From contig NZ_CANDOB010000002.1 in NCBI RefSeq assembly GCF_947387515.1, positions 806,001 to 870,000 on the forward strand: DNA of 64,000 nucleotides, in the 5' to 3' direction. Below, piece by piece: positions 40,907 to 50,864 of the stretch. Within the stretch, counting starts at the first letter, position 1, and every line of letters begins with the position of its first letter. The position numbers and the translations under genes are program-made. The DNA comes from Alkalihalobacillus sp. CinArs1 (GTDB lineage: Bacteria > Bacillota > Bacilli > Bacillales > Guptibacillaceae). Below the pieces are notes generated by a model. That model saw only the letters and a program-made list of their open reading frames with translations, was not told the origin of the DNA and did not search any database.

Positions 40907-42358
40907 ATGGTTAGAAGGTCGATAAAGCGAAGAAGAAAATTACAAGAATCAGAAGAAAAGGATCTTACCAATGAAGCAACTCTTCTAGAGCAAATTGAGC
41001 ATCAGTTTGAAGGATGTGCAGATCTCTCTAAGAGGTTTTTGCCTGATTTACAGCTGCATCTATTTTATTTTCAACATTTACTTGATGACGAGATGTTTCA
41101 AACAGAATTGTTAAAACCTCTTTATCAGGTTAGAGAAGATGAGATGTTGACCGTCTTTAATCGCTTTACATACATGGCTTCCGACGACATACATGAGATC
41201 ACTCAAAAGATTTTAAACGGTTATGCCGGTATCTTGTTTCAAGACAAGGTGTATTTGATCGATCTCTACGGTCCAAAAGAGAGAAGCATCGAACCGTCTG
41301 AGACTGAGGGAACGATAAACGGCCCACATGATGCATTTGTCGAAAGTAGTTCAACGAACCTCTCCCTGATTAGAAGAAGATTGAAGAGTTCAGATTTAAA
41401 GGCTTTAGATGTTTCTGTTGGGGAAGTTACGAACGGGACGGTTACCTTACTCTATATTCAAGGAATCGCGAACGAGGAGCTCGTCGAGAGACTTAAAACT
41501 CGTGTTCAGTCGATCAAGATCGATGGTGTGTATGATTCTCATATGCTTTCACAGTTAATTGAAGATCACCCATACTCGCTCTTTCCTCAACATGTGTTAA
41601 ACGAAAAGCCGGATTCAGTAACGGCTGAGCTCGTTGAGGGGAAGGTCGCCATCCTTTTTGATGGCAGTCCGTCTGTCATCATCACGCCGTCTACGTTTTT
41701 TGATTTTTTCCAAGCTGGTGATGATTACTACCAGCGCTGGCTTACAGGTTCAGCCACAAGACTATTACGTTTTGCAGCATTTCTTATCACCATTTTATTA
41801 ACTGCTCTATACGTATCAGTCACAACGTATCAATATGAAATGATACCTGAATCTCTTCTGCAGACGCTCGTTGAGTCACGGAGTCGCGTACCGTTTGCAC
41901 CGATTTATGAAGCGTTGATGATGGAGATCACCCTTGAACTTCTTAGGGAAGCTGGAGCGAGATTACCTACGAAAATCGGACAGACGATCGGAATCGTAGG
42001 GGGTATCGTGATCGGACAAGCTGCTGTACAAGCTGGTTTTACGAGTAACGTTCTTATCATTGTAGTTGCAAGTTCAGCGATCTCCTCTTTTGTCATTCCG
42101 AGCTATGTGATGAGTGCAAGTATTCGGTTAACGAGGTTTGGTTTAATTATTCTTGCTGGAATTCTTGGGAATTTTGGGATTATGGTCGGACTTACTGTTC
42201 TAATCATTCATATTTGTGGGTTAACTAGTGCTGGTGCTCCTTATACTGCACCTCTATCTCCTTTTTTTAAAAAGGACTGGAGAGACTTTTTGATCAGAGC
42301 TCCTTTTTCTTCAATGAAAACGAAGCCGACGATTTCGAAGAGCTCACAAAAACGATGA
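40907..42358 (+). CDS. GerA family spore germination receptor, A subunit
   Basis: A 483-residue subunit of a germinant receptor in the spore inner membrane. The N-terminal half is soluble (two thioredoxin-like subdomains). The central signature is DGSPSVIITPSTFFDFFQAGDDYYQRW, followed by membrane helices, then ESRSRVPFAPIYEALMMEITLELLREAGARLPTKIGQTIGIVGGIVIGQAAVQAGFTSNVLIIVVA, the family's most conserved block. It forms a complex with the B and C subunits encoded next. The germinant is unknown. A SigG-type promoter precedes the operon. Confidence 0.94.
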   Translation: MVRRSIKRRRKLQESEEKDLTNEATLLEQIEHQFEGCADLSKRFLPDLQLHLFYFQHLLDDEMFQTELLKPLYQVREDEMLTVFNRFTYMASDDIHEITQKILNGYAGILFQDKVYLIDLYGPKERSIEPSETEGTINGPHDAFVESSSTNLSLIRRRLKSSDLKALDVSVGEVTNGTVTLLYIQGIANEELVERLKTRVQSIKIDGVYDSHMLSQLIEDHPYSLFPQHVLNEKPDSVTAELVEGKVAILFDGSPSVIITPSTFFDFFQAGDDYYQRWLTGSATRLLRFAAFLITILLTALYVSVTTYQYEMIPESLLQTLVESRSRVPFAPIYEALMMEITLELLREAGARLPTKIGQTIGIVGGIVIGQAAVQAGFTSNVLIIVVASSAISSFVIPSYVMSASIRLTRFGLIILAGILGNFGIMVGLTVLIIHICGLTSAGAPYTAPLSPFFKKDWRDFLIRAPFSSMKTKPTISKSSQKR

Positions 42359-42395
42359 ATGTATAACGAAACGCATAGGGAACTGAGGGATGAGA

Positions 42396-43481
42396 ATGTC
42401 TGAAAAGATTGCTCCTTTTCATCTAGCTATCTTAATCTATATGATCCAATCGGGAGTAACGCTGACAAAACTACCTCGTTTGCTTGCTGTTGATTTTGGA
42501 ACGAATGGATGGATCATGGTCATCCTCGTTTCATTCGTTGCGTGTTGTAACATCTTTCTAATCGGTCTTGTGAATCGAATAGGTGGAGGGAAGGACCTGT
42601 TCGACATCATGGAAGCGCTGATTCCTCGAGGTGTTATGGCACCTTTTTATCTTCTACTCGCATTTATTTATTCCGTGTTAGTCATTCTCATCGGAAAAGA
42701 TTATGTTGTGATCACACAGGTGCTCTCTTTCCAAAATACAAACGCATATTACTTTATCATCATCATGCTGCTCCTCGTCATCTATCTAGTAAGTAAAGAC
42801 GTGTATACCATTACAAAGGTGACTGCTGTGTTTTTTGTGTTTACGGTTTGGATGACATTACTAATTTTCTATCACATTCCATATATGTCATTTACAAGAA
42901 TGACGCCATTCTTTTTAGCAGAAGGGGAGAACTTCCTCTTAGGATTTATCAATCTGTTCACAGCATTTCTTGGTTTTGAAATTGTGGTCTTTCTTTTTCC
43001 TTATATCGATCGATCGAAGAAGAATTGGTTCCGAAGTGTTTATATCGGAAATATGATCACAACTTTCATTTACTTAGTGATATCGATTGTTTCCTATATG
43101 TTCTTTTCACTTGAGCAGCTAAAGTTAACGAGTTTTCCCGTCCTAAACTTAATTGCTTTCATAGAAATAGAGTTGATCGAGCGAATAGAAAGCTTTATCT
43201 TTACGCTGTTTTTGATGAAAATTGTGGTGTCGATCGTGATGTATATTTGGGTTGCAAAACTCCTATTTAAGAGAGCTCTCCCAGTCGTTCCGGATAAATG
43301 GGTAACCCTCATTCTTATTTTCTCAGGACTAGCCATTACCTTTAATGCAAACTTGGAGTATGAGATAGGAGAGTGGTTGAATATATTTGGCCTCATAGGA
43401 GCTAGCATCGCAATAGCATTACCTCTGATCATGCTTACGGTCTTAGGCATTCTGAAAATAAGGAGGAGAAATCGTGCGTAA
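42396..43481 (+). CDS. GerB family spore germination permease, B subunit
   Basis: A 361-residue protein of the amino acid-polyamine-organocation-like GerB family with 10 membrane helices. It starts MSEKIAPFHLAILIYMIQSGVTLTKLPRLLAVDFGTNGW, the standard GerB opening, and forms the germinant-binding part of the receptor. ATG 42396 suits the GAGGGAT site better than ATG 42390. The start of gerC overlaps its stop by eight bases. By analogy it contacts amino acid or sugar germinants. Confidence 0.94.
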   Translation: MSEKIAPFHLAILIYMIQSGVTLTKLPRLLAVDFGTNGWIMVILVSFVACCNIFLIGLVNRIGGGKDLFDIMEALIPRGVMAPFYLLLAFIYSVLVILIGKDYVVITQVLSFQNTNAYYFIIIMLLLVIYLVSKDVYTITKVTAVFFVFTVWMTLLIFYHIPYMSFTRMTPFFLAEGENFLLGFINLFTAFLGFEIVVFLFPYIDRSKKNWFRSVYIGNMITTFIYLVISIVSYMFFSLEQLKLTSFPVLNLIAFIEIELIERIESFIFTLFLMKIVVSIVMYIWVAKLLFKRALPVVPDKWVTLILIFSGLAITFNANLEYEIGEWLNIFGLIGASIAIALPLIMLTVLGILKIRRRNRA

Positions 43482-44571
43482 AATGAGCTGTGTGGTTACC
43501 CTTGCCTTCATACTGCTGACAGGTTGTAATGACCAAAAAATCATCGAACAACTTGGGATCGTTAGTTTAATCAGTTATGACGATATTAGTGAATCGGAAG
43601 AGCACAAGATGAAAGTAACGGCTGTGATTCCTGATTACTCCATCGAAGCAACATCAGAACAAGAAATACTTGAGGCAGAAGCAAGCCTTATGAAAGAAGC
43701 TGAAGAGAAATTGGCGAATCAGACGCGCCAAAAATTAGTGAATGGGCAAATTCGTTCTGTGATATTCGGAGAAGATTTAGCATCTAAGGGAATCAAGGAT
43801 ATCATTCAAGCGATGGAAAGGGAGCAAGAAATAGGTTCACGTGTGAAGGCGATGGTTGCAGAGGGCGAAGCTGTAGCCATCTTAAAGTCAACAGGTGTTG
43901 AAAACATCGGTGATTATATGGAAAAAATGATTAAGAAAGCTGCCGAGGAATATTTAGTTCCTAATTCAGACATCCACATTTTTTACAGAGATCTCCTCGA
44001 TGATGGGATTGACCCTGTAACGCCTTTAATAGGACTGACAGAGGGGAGAGCTAATCTAAAGGGGACAGCGTTATTTAAGGACGATCGGTATGTAGGCAGT
44101 TTGAATTCAGAGTTATCTCGAATCTTCTTAACACTATACGGCAAAGTGAATTCGAGTGAGTTAACGGTGAAGATGCCAGACGGAGAGCATATGCGCTATA
44201 TTAACTTTAACTATAATGAAAGTGATCGAGACGTTAAGGTGAAGAAGAAGGGAAAGGACATCACTGGAATCGAGATTAAGATCGATTTAAAAGGCTCGGT
44301 CCTTGAAGATACAAAAGAGGGCGTGATCTCCTCTCCTGAAGAAAGTAAAAAGATTGAAAAGCTAACAGAAGACTATATCACACAGAATGGAGAAAAAGTT
44401 CTTTCCATTTTAAAAGAGAATCGCACAGACAGCCTTGGGTTAAAGCAGTATGTGCGAAATTCATTATCCTTTAAGGAATGGAAAGCGTTAGATAAAGACA
44501 GTATCCTTCAAACGACACCGATCACGTTATCAGTCGATGTGAAAGTGAAGGACACTGGAATGATGCAATGA
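43474..44571 (+). CDS. Ger(x)C family spore germination lipoprotein, C subunit
   Basis: A 365-residue lipoprotein: signal KMSCVVTLAFILLTGC with lipobox LTGC, then three alpha/beta domains typical of GerBC. Family motifs include IIEQLGIVSLISYD near the start and the C-terminal DSLGLKQYVRNSLSFKEWKALD helix-strand block. It is the third subunit of the receptor. The usual G-x-D motif after the lipobox is present only in a divergent form. It starts at GTG 43474 with AAGGAGGAG before it. Its TGA stop is directly followed by the complementary stop of the convergent NAD-binding gene. Confidence 0.92.
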   Translation: MRKMSCVVTLAFILLTGCNDQKIIEQLGIVSLISYDDISESEEHKMKVTAVIPDYSIEATSEQEILEAEASLMKEAEEKLANQTRQKLVNGQIRSVIFGEDLASKGIKDIIQAMEREQEIGSRVKAMVAEGEAVAILKSTGVENIGDYMEKMIKKAAEEYLVPNSDIHIFYRDLLDDGIDPVTPLIGLTEGRANLKGTALFKDDRYVGSLNSELSRIFLTLYGKVNSSELTVKMPDGEHMRYINFNYNESDRDVKVKKKGKDITGIEIKIDLKGSVLEDTKEGVISSPEESKKIEKLTEDYITQNGEKVLSILKENRTDSLGLKQYVRNSLSFKEWKALDKDSILQTTPITLSVDVKVKDTGMMQ

Positions 44572-45189
44572 TCAGTAGCAAATCCCAACTCGCTTATGAA
44601 GATGGTTTCTTTCAAAGAGTTCTTTGTAAACAAAGTCCGCAGTATCTCCTACAGTAATTTTCTTGCCGTCTTCAGGTAAAACATCTTGTTCCGTACGGTA
44701 ATGTCCAAGAGCTTCACCGTCAGGTAAGTAAGTTGGACAAACAATCGTCCAGTCTAGGTCCGTTTCTTTTAATACTTCGTAGACGCTCCGGTGTTCTTCA
44801 GCTGCTCTCGTCGTTTTCCTTTTTGATTCTGGTGATTCATATCGGAACAGCTCCGGGTTTGTCCGGCTATTCAGTATTCCTGCTGTTCCAACAGTAACGA
44901 TCCTCTTAATATCATGCCTCTTCATCGTATCGATGATGAGCGGAGCGCTTTCAGATAACGTTGTTGTCTTATCTGTACTAAGAGCACTAACGATCACGTC
45001 AGCATTACGTGCAGCTTCATCGAGTTTCGATGCATCGAGCACATCACCTTCGATAATCGTAAGCCCTTCCTTCATTTGTAGCCTCTCTTTAGAACGGACG
45101 AGGACGGTCACATCATGTCCGTCTTCGACTGCTGATCTTAGTACGTGACTTCCGACTCTCCCAGTGCTACCTAATAGTAAAATATGCAT
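44572..45189 (-). CDS. NAD(P)-binding SDR-like reductase (YwnB type)
   Basis: A 205-residue protein with the atypical SDR Rossmann motif GSTGRVGSH (residues 8-16), a VRSKERL segment after strand 2 that fits NADP, and an EGDVLDASKLDEAARNADVIVSAL strand-turn. Homologs are YwnB and human biliverdin-reductase-B/HSCARG-like proteins, which act as NAD(P)H sensors or flavin reductases. The active site of canonical SDRs (YxxxK) is not evident, so function is open. ATG 45189 is selected due to AAGGAGG. It is convergent and directly adjacent to gerC. Confidence 0.88.
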   Translation of the reverse strand: MHILLLGSTGRVGSHVLRSAVEDGHDVTVLVRSKERLQMKEGLTIIEGDVLDASKLDEAARNADVIVSALSTDKTTTLSESAPLIIDTMKRHDIKRIVTVGTAGILNSRTNPELFRYESPESKRKTTRAAEEHRSVYEVLKETDLDWTIVCPTYLPDGEALGHYRTEQDVLPEDGKKITVGDTADFVYKELFERNHLHKRVGICY

Positions 45190-45420
45190 CGTATAAACCT
45201 CCTTGTACTCTTTCATTATTTTAGAAAAGTTCCATTATGATTGCAATGCAACCGACTTCCCGTAACAAACGACGCGCATCGTTCGAATCGTTATGGTAAA
45301 CTGTTAGAAAATTTGCGTTTTTAACAGAAAATTATTGTAATTAGCCTTTTTTTACCAGTCTTTTTTGTTAAACTACTCATAAGTCTAATCAACTTTGAAC
45401 ACAGGAGAGGGGTTAACGAC

Positions 45421-46605
45421 ATGAAGGAAACGTTACATAACAGACTCGAAGAACTATACCCAGATATGGTGTCACTCAGAAGAGATCTTCACCAGCATCC
45501 AGAACTTTCATTCGAAGAAATTCGAACTCCTGAATTGATCGCATCCTTTTACGAAAGTCTCGGGATGGAAGTGCGAACCAAAGTAGGAGGAAGAGGGGTC
45601 GTGGCGACGCTGAAAGGAAGAGAACCCGGAAAAACCGTCGCGCTTCGAGCAGATTTCGATGCTCTTCCGATTCATGATCAAAAAGAAGTTCCGTATAAGT
45701 CTACGGTTCCAGGCGTCATGCACGCTTGTGGACACGATGGCCACACCTCAACATTGCTTTATTTAGCCCAAGCGTTTTATGAGCAGAGAGAGAACCTGAC
45801 AGGAACGATCGTTTTCATCCATCAGTTTGCTGAAGAGCTTGCACCAGGCGGAGCAAAACCGATGATAGAAGACGGTTGCCTCGACGGAGTAGATGCTTTA
45901 TTTGGAACGCACCTTTGGTCTGGATTTCCTACAGGCACGATCGCTTACAGAGCGGGCGAACTGATGGCAGCAGCAGACTCATTTGAAATCGTCATAAAAG
46001 GTAAAGGTGGCCATGGCGGTATTCCGCATGAGGCGATCGATTCCATCGTCATCGCGAGTCAGCTCGTCGGAAGTCTACAGCAAATCGTCAGCCGTTCGAT
46101 CGACCCTTCTAAAACAGCAGTCCTTTCTGTTGGGTCATTTCATGCTGGCTCTGCGTACAACGTCATATCTGAATCGGCTACGTTAACAGGGACTGTTCGA
46201 ACCTTTGATATGGAAGTGCGTGAAGACATCGTAAAAAGAATGGAAAGAATGATCAAAGCAGCTTGTGACGCAGTTGGAGCCGACTATTCCTTCACATATA
46301 AAAGAGGGTATCCTCCTGTCGTTACTCATGAAGAGGAAACAAAGCTGCTCGCATCAGTTGCAGAAAAAATTGATGATGTGAACGAAACGATTGAAACAGA
46401 CGCATTGATGGTAGGGGAAGATGTATCATACTACTTACAGCAAGTCCCAGGCACATTCTTTTTAACTGGAGCAAGAAGTGAAGAAATAAATGCCGTTTAT
46501 CCGCATCATCATCCGATGTTTGATATCGATGAGAAATCGATGCTGATCGCAGCGAAAACGCTTTGTGATGTTACATTAAAATATTTAGAGAAGACTCATA
46601 GATAG
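45421..46605 (+). CDS. M20 family amidohydrolase (N-acyl-amino acid amidase type)
   Basis: A 394-residue metallopeptidase of the M20D group, related to hippurate hydrolase and YxeP/YhaA. Metal-binding elements are HACGHDGHTS (101-110), the EELAPGGAKPMIEDG stretch, and the C-terminal HHHPMFDIDE motif; the dimerisation/lid domain begins at KGKGGHGGIPHEAID. These enzymes remove N-acyl groups from amino acids or cysteine conjugates. Downstream, a GAF/PucR regulator begins 30 bases later, so the pair is likely an operon. Substrate unknown. Confidence 0.93.
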   Translation: MKETLHNRLEELYPDMVSLRRDLHQHPELSFEEIRTPELIASFYESLGMEVRTKVGGRGVVATLKGREPGKTVALRADFDALPIHDQKEVPYKSTVPGVMHACGHDGHTSTLLYLAQAFYEQRENLTGTIVFIHQFAEELAPGGAKPMIEDGCLDGVDALFGTHLWSGFPTGTIAYRAGELMAAADSFEIVIKGKGGHGGIPHEAIDSIVIASQLVGSLQQIVSRSIDPSKTAVLSVGSFHAGSAYNVISESATLTGTVRTFDMEVREDIVKRMERMIKAACDAVGADYSFTYKRGYPPVVTHEEETKLLASVAEKIDDVNETIETDALMVGEDVSYYLQQVPGTFFLTGARSEEINAVYPHHHPMFDIDEKSMLIAAKTLCDVTLKYLEKTHR

Positions 46606-46635
46606 AGAGAGTTTACACGGATTGGGAGTGGACGT

Positions 46636-48486
46636 ATGTCGAAAGGGTTACTAAACAATGAAGCTGAACTAAGTAAACGTCAACTTCATCTACTCATGGA
46701 AGTTTCCACGATTTTAAATTCATCTTTAAATTTTTACTCTGTTATACAGTCGGTGATTGAAGAGGCAGTTTCTGCGATCGATGCCGCTGAAGGAGGCATT
46801 CTTTTTCTGTTAGACGAAAACGAGGAGGGGCTGAAAGTCGCTGCTTCAACAGGGTTCAATAAAACGAGCCTGAATGAAGTCGTTTTGTATCCTGGAGAAT
46901 CGATGACGGGGCTTTCGTTTGAAAGAAAGAAGACAATGCATTTTCCTACGAGTGAAAAAGCAGCCGAGGCGATGAGCACGATGACCTCACGCAATAAGGA
47001 GCTGTATCATGAGTCGGCAATCCGCTTACCGATGAGTACAGTTTGTGTTCCGATCAAGAAAGAATCTTCTTGTACAGGTGTGATCGTACTCGATAATTTT
47101 AATGAGATGAAGCAGTTTGAAGAGGAGGATATCAAGCTCGTTGAAGCGATCTCTTCACAAGCTGCAATCGCTATTGAAAATGCAGGGCTTTATGAAAATA
47201 AAAAAGCTTCGATCGAGAAATTAAAGACGTTTAATAAAACAGTCGTTGAACAAAACGAAAATCTATCAAAATCGGTTGAAACGCATCAATCTCTCTCTGA
47301 TTTTGGGATGGAAGAGAACTCTTTTCAGAATATCTGTACCTTCCTAGCAAATTCAATCGACCGTCCAGTCGTGTTGTTTAGTGCTTTTGGAGATGTTCAA
47401 GCAACGAGCATAGAGGAGTTTCCTCACGTTGAAGAAATAAGGGAAGCCATTCATTGTAATATACGTTCTACTGAGAGAAGCATTGGAAAGAGTATGTTCC
47501 ACGGTGACGGCTTTATGCTGTTCGCTTTAGGAAGGTTAACGTTTCCAACAGGCTATCTAGCGATCTTATCGAACGGCACTCAACTAACAAGGTTTGAACA
47601 CTCTGCTATTTGGCATTCTTGTACCGTTGCTGGATTGCAGTTAATGAAGAAAGAAGGGGATGAGAAGGAAAAGCATCGGCTTACGAATGAGCTATTGATC
47701 AACATGATGTCAGTCGAAGGTGAGGATGCTGATGTTGACTATCTTGCCACGCGACTACATACGAGTGAAGACGGCTTATATACGATCTCACTTATCGATC
47801 TTCCTAAGGAAACGGGTCCAGATAAGGAAGAGTGGTTGAGGCAGTGCGTTCATGCTGCGATTCAGTATTCTATTTCTCAATCTCAATGTAAAAACATCCA
47901 CGTTACGGAGTGGGGAAGGCAAATCGTTCTGCTCTTCTATTTTGACAAGGAGATAGAGCGTCACGATGCAATAGAGAAAGTCGACACTTTTGTTAAAAAG
48001 CTAACATCGCTACTGAACACAGTGATCGATGACCCGCAATACAGAATCGGAATAGGAAAAACTGTTAAAGGAATGCAGCAGCTGTTTGAAACGTTTAAAG
48101 AAGCCAAGAAAACCGTACTGTTTTTACGAAGGTTCGCCTTTGAGGGAAGTGTTGCTTCATATGCAGATATCGGAGCACTAAGGTTGTTGCTGAACAATAA
48201 TGAAAAAGAGCTTTCCGATTACACCCTTGACTATCTGAGTCCACTATTGACGTACGAGAAACGTAGGAAAGGCGACCTTTTTCATACACTCTTTATCTAT
48301 CTTTCTACTGGACAGGATTTAAGAAGAGCATCTGAATTACTTCATATCCACGTCAATACGATGAACTATCGCATACAAAGAATACAAGAAATCTTATCTG
48401 TTGATTTTAACTCACCTGGGGATTTATTAAATATTCAGGTCGCATGCAACATCTATAAATACCTTTATGATGTGAATCAATCTTGA
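46636..48486 (+). CDS. GAF domain / PucR-type HTH transcriptional regulator
   Basis: A 616-residue activator. An N-terminal GAF domain (about residues 18-190) is followed by a short coiled coil (YENKKASIEKLKTFNKTVVEQNENLSKSVE). A middle region follows, and the C-terminal PucR HTH is in LLHIHVNTMNYRIQRIQEIL near residues 578-600. CdaR/PucR-type regulators respond to small molecules and turn on catabolic genes for purines, sugar acids or amino acids. It is the last gene in a likely operon with the M20 amidohydrolase, which may be its target or the source of its ligand. It overlaps the end of the convergent gene by 10 bases. Confidence 0.87.
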   Translation: MSKGLLNNEAELSKRQLHLLMEVSTILNSSLNFYSVIQSVIEEAVSAIDAAEGGILFLLDENEEGLKVAASTGFNKTSLNEVVLYPGESMTGLSFERKKTMHFPTSEKAAEAMSTMTSRNKELYHESAIRLPMSTVCVPIKKESSCTGVIVLDNFNEMKQFEEEDIKLVEAISSQAAIAIENAGLYENKKASIEKLKTFNKTVVEQNENLSKSVETHQSLSDFGMEENSFQNICTFLANSIDRPVVLFSAFGDVQATSIEEFPHVEEIREAIHCNIRSTERSIGKSMFHGDGFMLFALGRLTFPTGYLAILSNGTQLTRFEHSAIWHSCTVAGLQLMKKEGDEKEKHRLTNELLINMMSVEGEDADVDYLATRLHTSEDGLYTISLIDLPKETGPDKEEWLRQCVHAAIQYSISQSQCKNIHVTEWGRQIVLLFYFDKEIERHDAIEKVDTFVKKLTSLLNTVIDDPQYRIGIGKTVKGMQQLFETFKEAKKTVLFLRRFAFEGSVASYADIGALRLLLNNNEKELSDYTLDYLSPLLTYEKRRKGDLFHTLFIYLSTGQDLRRASELLHIHVNTMNYRIQRIQEILSVDFNSPGDLLNIQVACNIYKYLYDVNQS

Positions 48487-48761
48487 TCAGGTTCTAAGAA
48501 TGGACGAAGTTTTCTAATGTATCTTCTAATATCAAACAATAGCTTCGTCTGCGTTTTTTTATCGCTTGTAAATGAGCGAACGTGTGAAATCGAAGGAAAG
48601 GCACCATGTTCATTGAAGCGGACTGGTAGGACAGCTTGTTTGAGCAAATCTCCTGATTTGCGATCGATCAACTCTACTTCTACCTCCGCTTCAAGCGTGC
48701 CTGGTATATGATAGTTTTCGAGTCGTATGACTCTTTGTACTTTGAATAGTAGTTGATCCAT
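48477..48761 (-). CDS. Hypothetical protein, 94 aa
   Basis: I do not recognise a family. The product is a soluble protein with a beta-rich first half (VQRVIRLENYHIPGTLEAEVEVELIDRKSGDLL) and a basic C-terminal helix (RRYIRKLRPF). A GAGGAGG ribosome site precedes the ATG, and codon usage looks like that of its neighbours, so it is probably real. It converges with the PucR gene and overlaps it by 10 bases. Confidence 0.65.
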   Translation of the reverse strand: MDQLLFKVQRVIRLENYHIPGTLEAEVEVELIDRKSGDLLKQAVLPVRFNEHGAFPSISHVRSFTSDKKTQTKLLFDIRRYIRKLRPFLEPDQD

Positions 48762-48962
48762 GAGAAGCCTCCTCTTCTATGATGGTACTGTTATTATAAA
48801 ACACTCAAGAAGTCGTGCCTATAAATGGATGCGCTGCTTTGAGAAATTTAGGATATTTTGCTGAAAGATGGAAGGGTATTACAAAGAAATGTCTAATAGA
48901 TTACATAACAATTCTATTTTTACATTGTGTTGCAATCATCCACAATTTGAGCGGGGTATTCT

Positions 48963-50765
48963 ATGGGGAATTTCACCTATACATTTCACTTCTTTATTGT
49001 TGCACTGTCTATATTCATGGTGGTGAGCTATGCCTATACGGCATTCGACTTTCATGAGCGATCATTAAATGCTACTTACAGAGCGAAGAGGCTATGGGTG
49101 ATCGGAAGTTCGATTACGCTTGGTTCTGGTATTTGGATTCTTTATTATATAGGCTTGCATGGGTACTCGAGCAATATTACATCACAGTTCGATACACCGC
49201 GTTTCATTATGCTTTCTTTTATGCTACCGTTGCTCGGTTCGATCGCGACGTTTTTTTTACTTTCATTAAAGCTCGGTCGTTTTATTACTGTTTTGTTGTG
49301 CAGTATCTCTTTAACGGTGACATTGCTAGCTCTTCAGCTTTTGAGCTCTGTTTTTATTCTAGGCATATCTTATAGTTTAGGGAACGTCTGGCAATTGGTC
49401 GTGACTGCTTTTATTGCTTTATTTTCATCGTTTAGTAGCTTTTGGATCGTATACGGTATGAGGAATGAAAAGCGTCAGTTTATTAATAACTTAGTCGGTG
49501 CTCTAGTAATAGGGTTAGGGATCGCATCTGTTCATTACTTCTCGATTTCTTATGCTTCTTCATCAACATCGTTTAACCTTGAAAACTACAGTGAAAACTC
49601 TATGATGCAATATCTTGTTTTAACTGCTGTTTTTATCGTAACGGTCCTTCTTCTAATTAGTGTCGTTAGAGATCGAAAGTTAGCATTAAAGACAGCTCAG
49701 CTGCGGGAAAGTGAACGACGCTATCTTTCTCTTGTAGAAAACAACCCAGATGGCATCATGCTCGTTGATCTTGAGGGAATGATCATCAACATCAATCCTG
49801 CTTTAGAGAAAATATCAGGCTATACTTTAAAAGAGGCAACAAATCTCAACTGTTATAACATCCTTTCAGGTGGAACGAAAAAAAGAACTATGAAGTGCTT
49901 TATAGAAGTAAAGAGAGGAGTTTCACAAAAATGTGAGTCAGCGATCCTGCACAAGATGGGACACTCTGTCAAAGTTAGGTTGATAATGATTCCTCATGTG
50001 ATCGATGCTAGCATTAAAGGGGTTATCGTCATTGTAGAAGATATCACTGAGATAAAAGAAACAGAAGAGCTTCTCAGAAAATCTGAGAAATTAACTGCAG
50101 TAGGTGAATTAGCTGCTGGTGTAGGACATGAGATTCGTAATCCACTCACATCGTTAAAAGGTTTTGCAAACATCCTTTCAACTTCTACGACAGACGTGAA
50201 GTCGAAAGAGTTTTTACAGATCATGCTCTCTGAGATCGATCGGATCAATGTGATCGTTAGTGAGTTCATGCTCCTCGCTAGGCCTCACGATAAAGAGTTC
50301 GCTCGATGTGACCTGATCTCACTCCTAAGGCATGTGGTTACATTGCTAAAAACACAAGCAATTTTAAATGACGTTGTGATTCGAACGCATTACGAATTTG
50401 ATCGTCTCCTGATCACATGTGAAGAGAACCAGATCAAACAAGTATTTGTTAACCTTATTAAGAATGCGATCGAGGCGATGCCTGATGGCGGAATCATCAC
50501 GGTGAAGGTTTTGCTGAATGAGGAGAACGAAGCGTTAGTTAGTATAACAGATCAAGGTGTGGGGATTTCAGATGAACAGCTGAAACGGATCGGTGAACCG
50601 TTCTACACGTTGAAGGAAAACGGTACGGGTCTAGGGATGATGGTAAGCTTCAACATCATCGAGAATCATGGTGGTACGCTTCAGCTGACAAGTAGTGAGG
50701 GAAAAGGAACCACTGTCGAAGTCGTCTTGCCTTCTGTTGAAGAAAATCTAATAATAGTCAATTAA
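48963..50765 (+). CDS. MHYT-like membrane sensor histidine kinase with PAS
   Basis: A 600-residue kinase with seven N-terminal membrane helices (residues 8-235), one PAS domain (about 248-365), HisKA with H389 in AGVGHEIRNPLTSLKGF, and an HATPase ending in GTGLGMMVSFNIIENHGG. The helix arrangement is that of MHYT-domain sensors, but the diagnostic tetrads are degraded to LYYI (60-63) and VHYF (190-193), so only one His remains. In intact MHYT domains these His/Met residues are thought to bind metal for gas sensing. The HEIRNPLTxxKGF H-box again resembles sporulation kinases. No response regulator is adjacent. Confidence 0.86.
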   Translation: MGNFTYTFHFFIVALSIFMVVSYAYTAFDFHERSLNATYRAKRLWVIGSSITLGSGIWILYYIGLHGYSSNITSQFDTPRFIMLSFMLPLLGSIATFFLLSLKLGRFITVLLCSISLTVTLLALQLLSSVFILGISYSLGNVWQLVVTAFIALFSSFSSFWIVYGMRNEKRQFINNLVGALVIGLGIASVHYFSISYASSSTSFNLENYSENSMMQYLVLTAVFIVTVLLLISVVRDRKLALKTAQLRESERRYLSLVENNPDGIMLVDLEGMIININPALEKISGYTLKEATNLNCYNILSGGTKKRTMKCFIEVKRGVSQKCESAILHKMGHSVKVRLIMIPHVIDASIKGVIVIVEDITEIKETEELLRKSEKLTAVGELAAGVGHEIRNPLTSLKGFANILSTSTTDVKSKEFLQIMLSEIDRINVIVSEFMLLARPHDKEFARCDLISLLRHVVTLLKTQAILNDVVIRTHYEFDRLLITCEENQIKQVFVNLIKNAIEAMPDGGIITVKVLLNEENEALVSITDQGVGISDEQLKRIGEPFYTLKENGTGLGMMVSFNIIENHGGTLQLTSSEGKGTTVEVVLPSVEENLIIVN

Positions 50766-50790
50766 AGCGCTGACAGTTGTCAGCGCTTTT
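50764..50790 (+). terminator. Terminator after MHYT kinase
   Basis: A 12-bp stem AAAGCGCTGACA/TGTCAGCGCTTT with a two-base loop and short T tail. Confidence 0.82.
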
Positions 50791-50864
50791 CCTATTGTAG
50801 AAACATATTACATTTCTTTATTATTTGACCAAAAATCGGTTCCAGGGCGTAACGCTTGTGCGAT

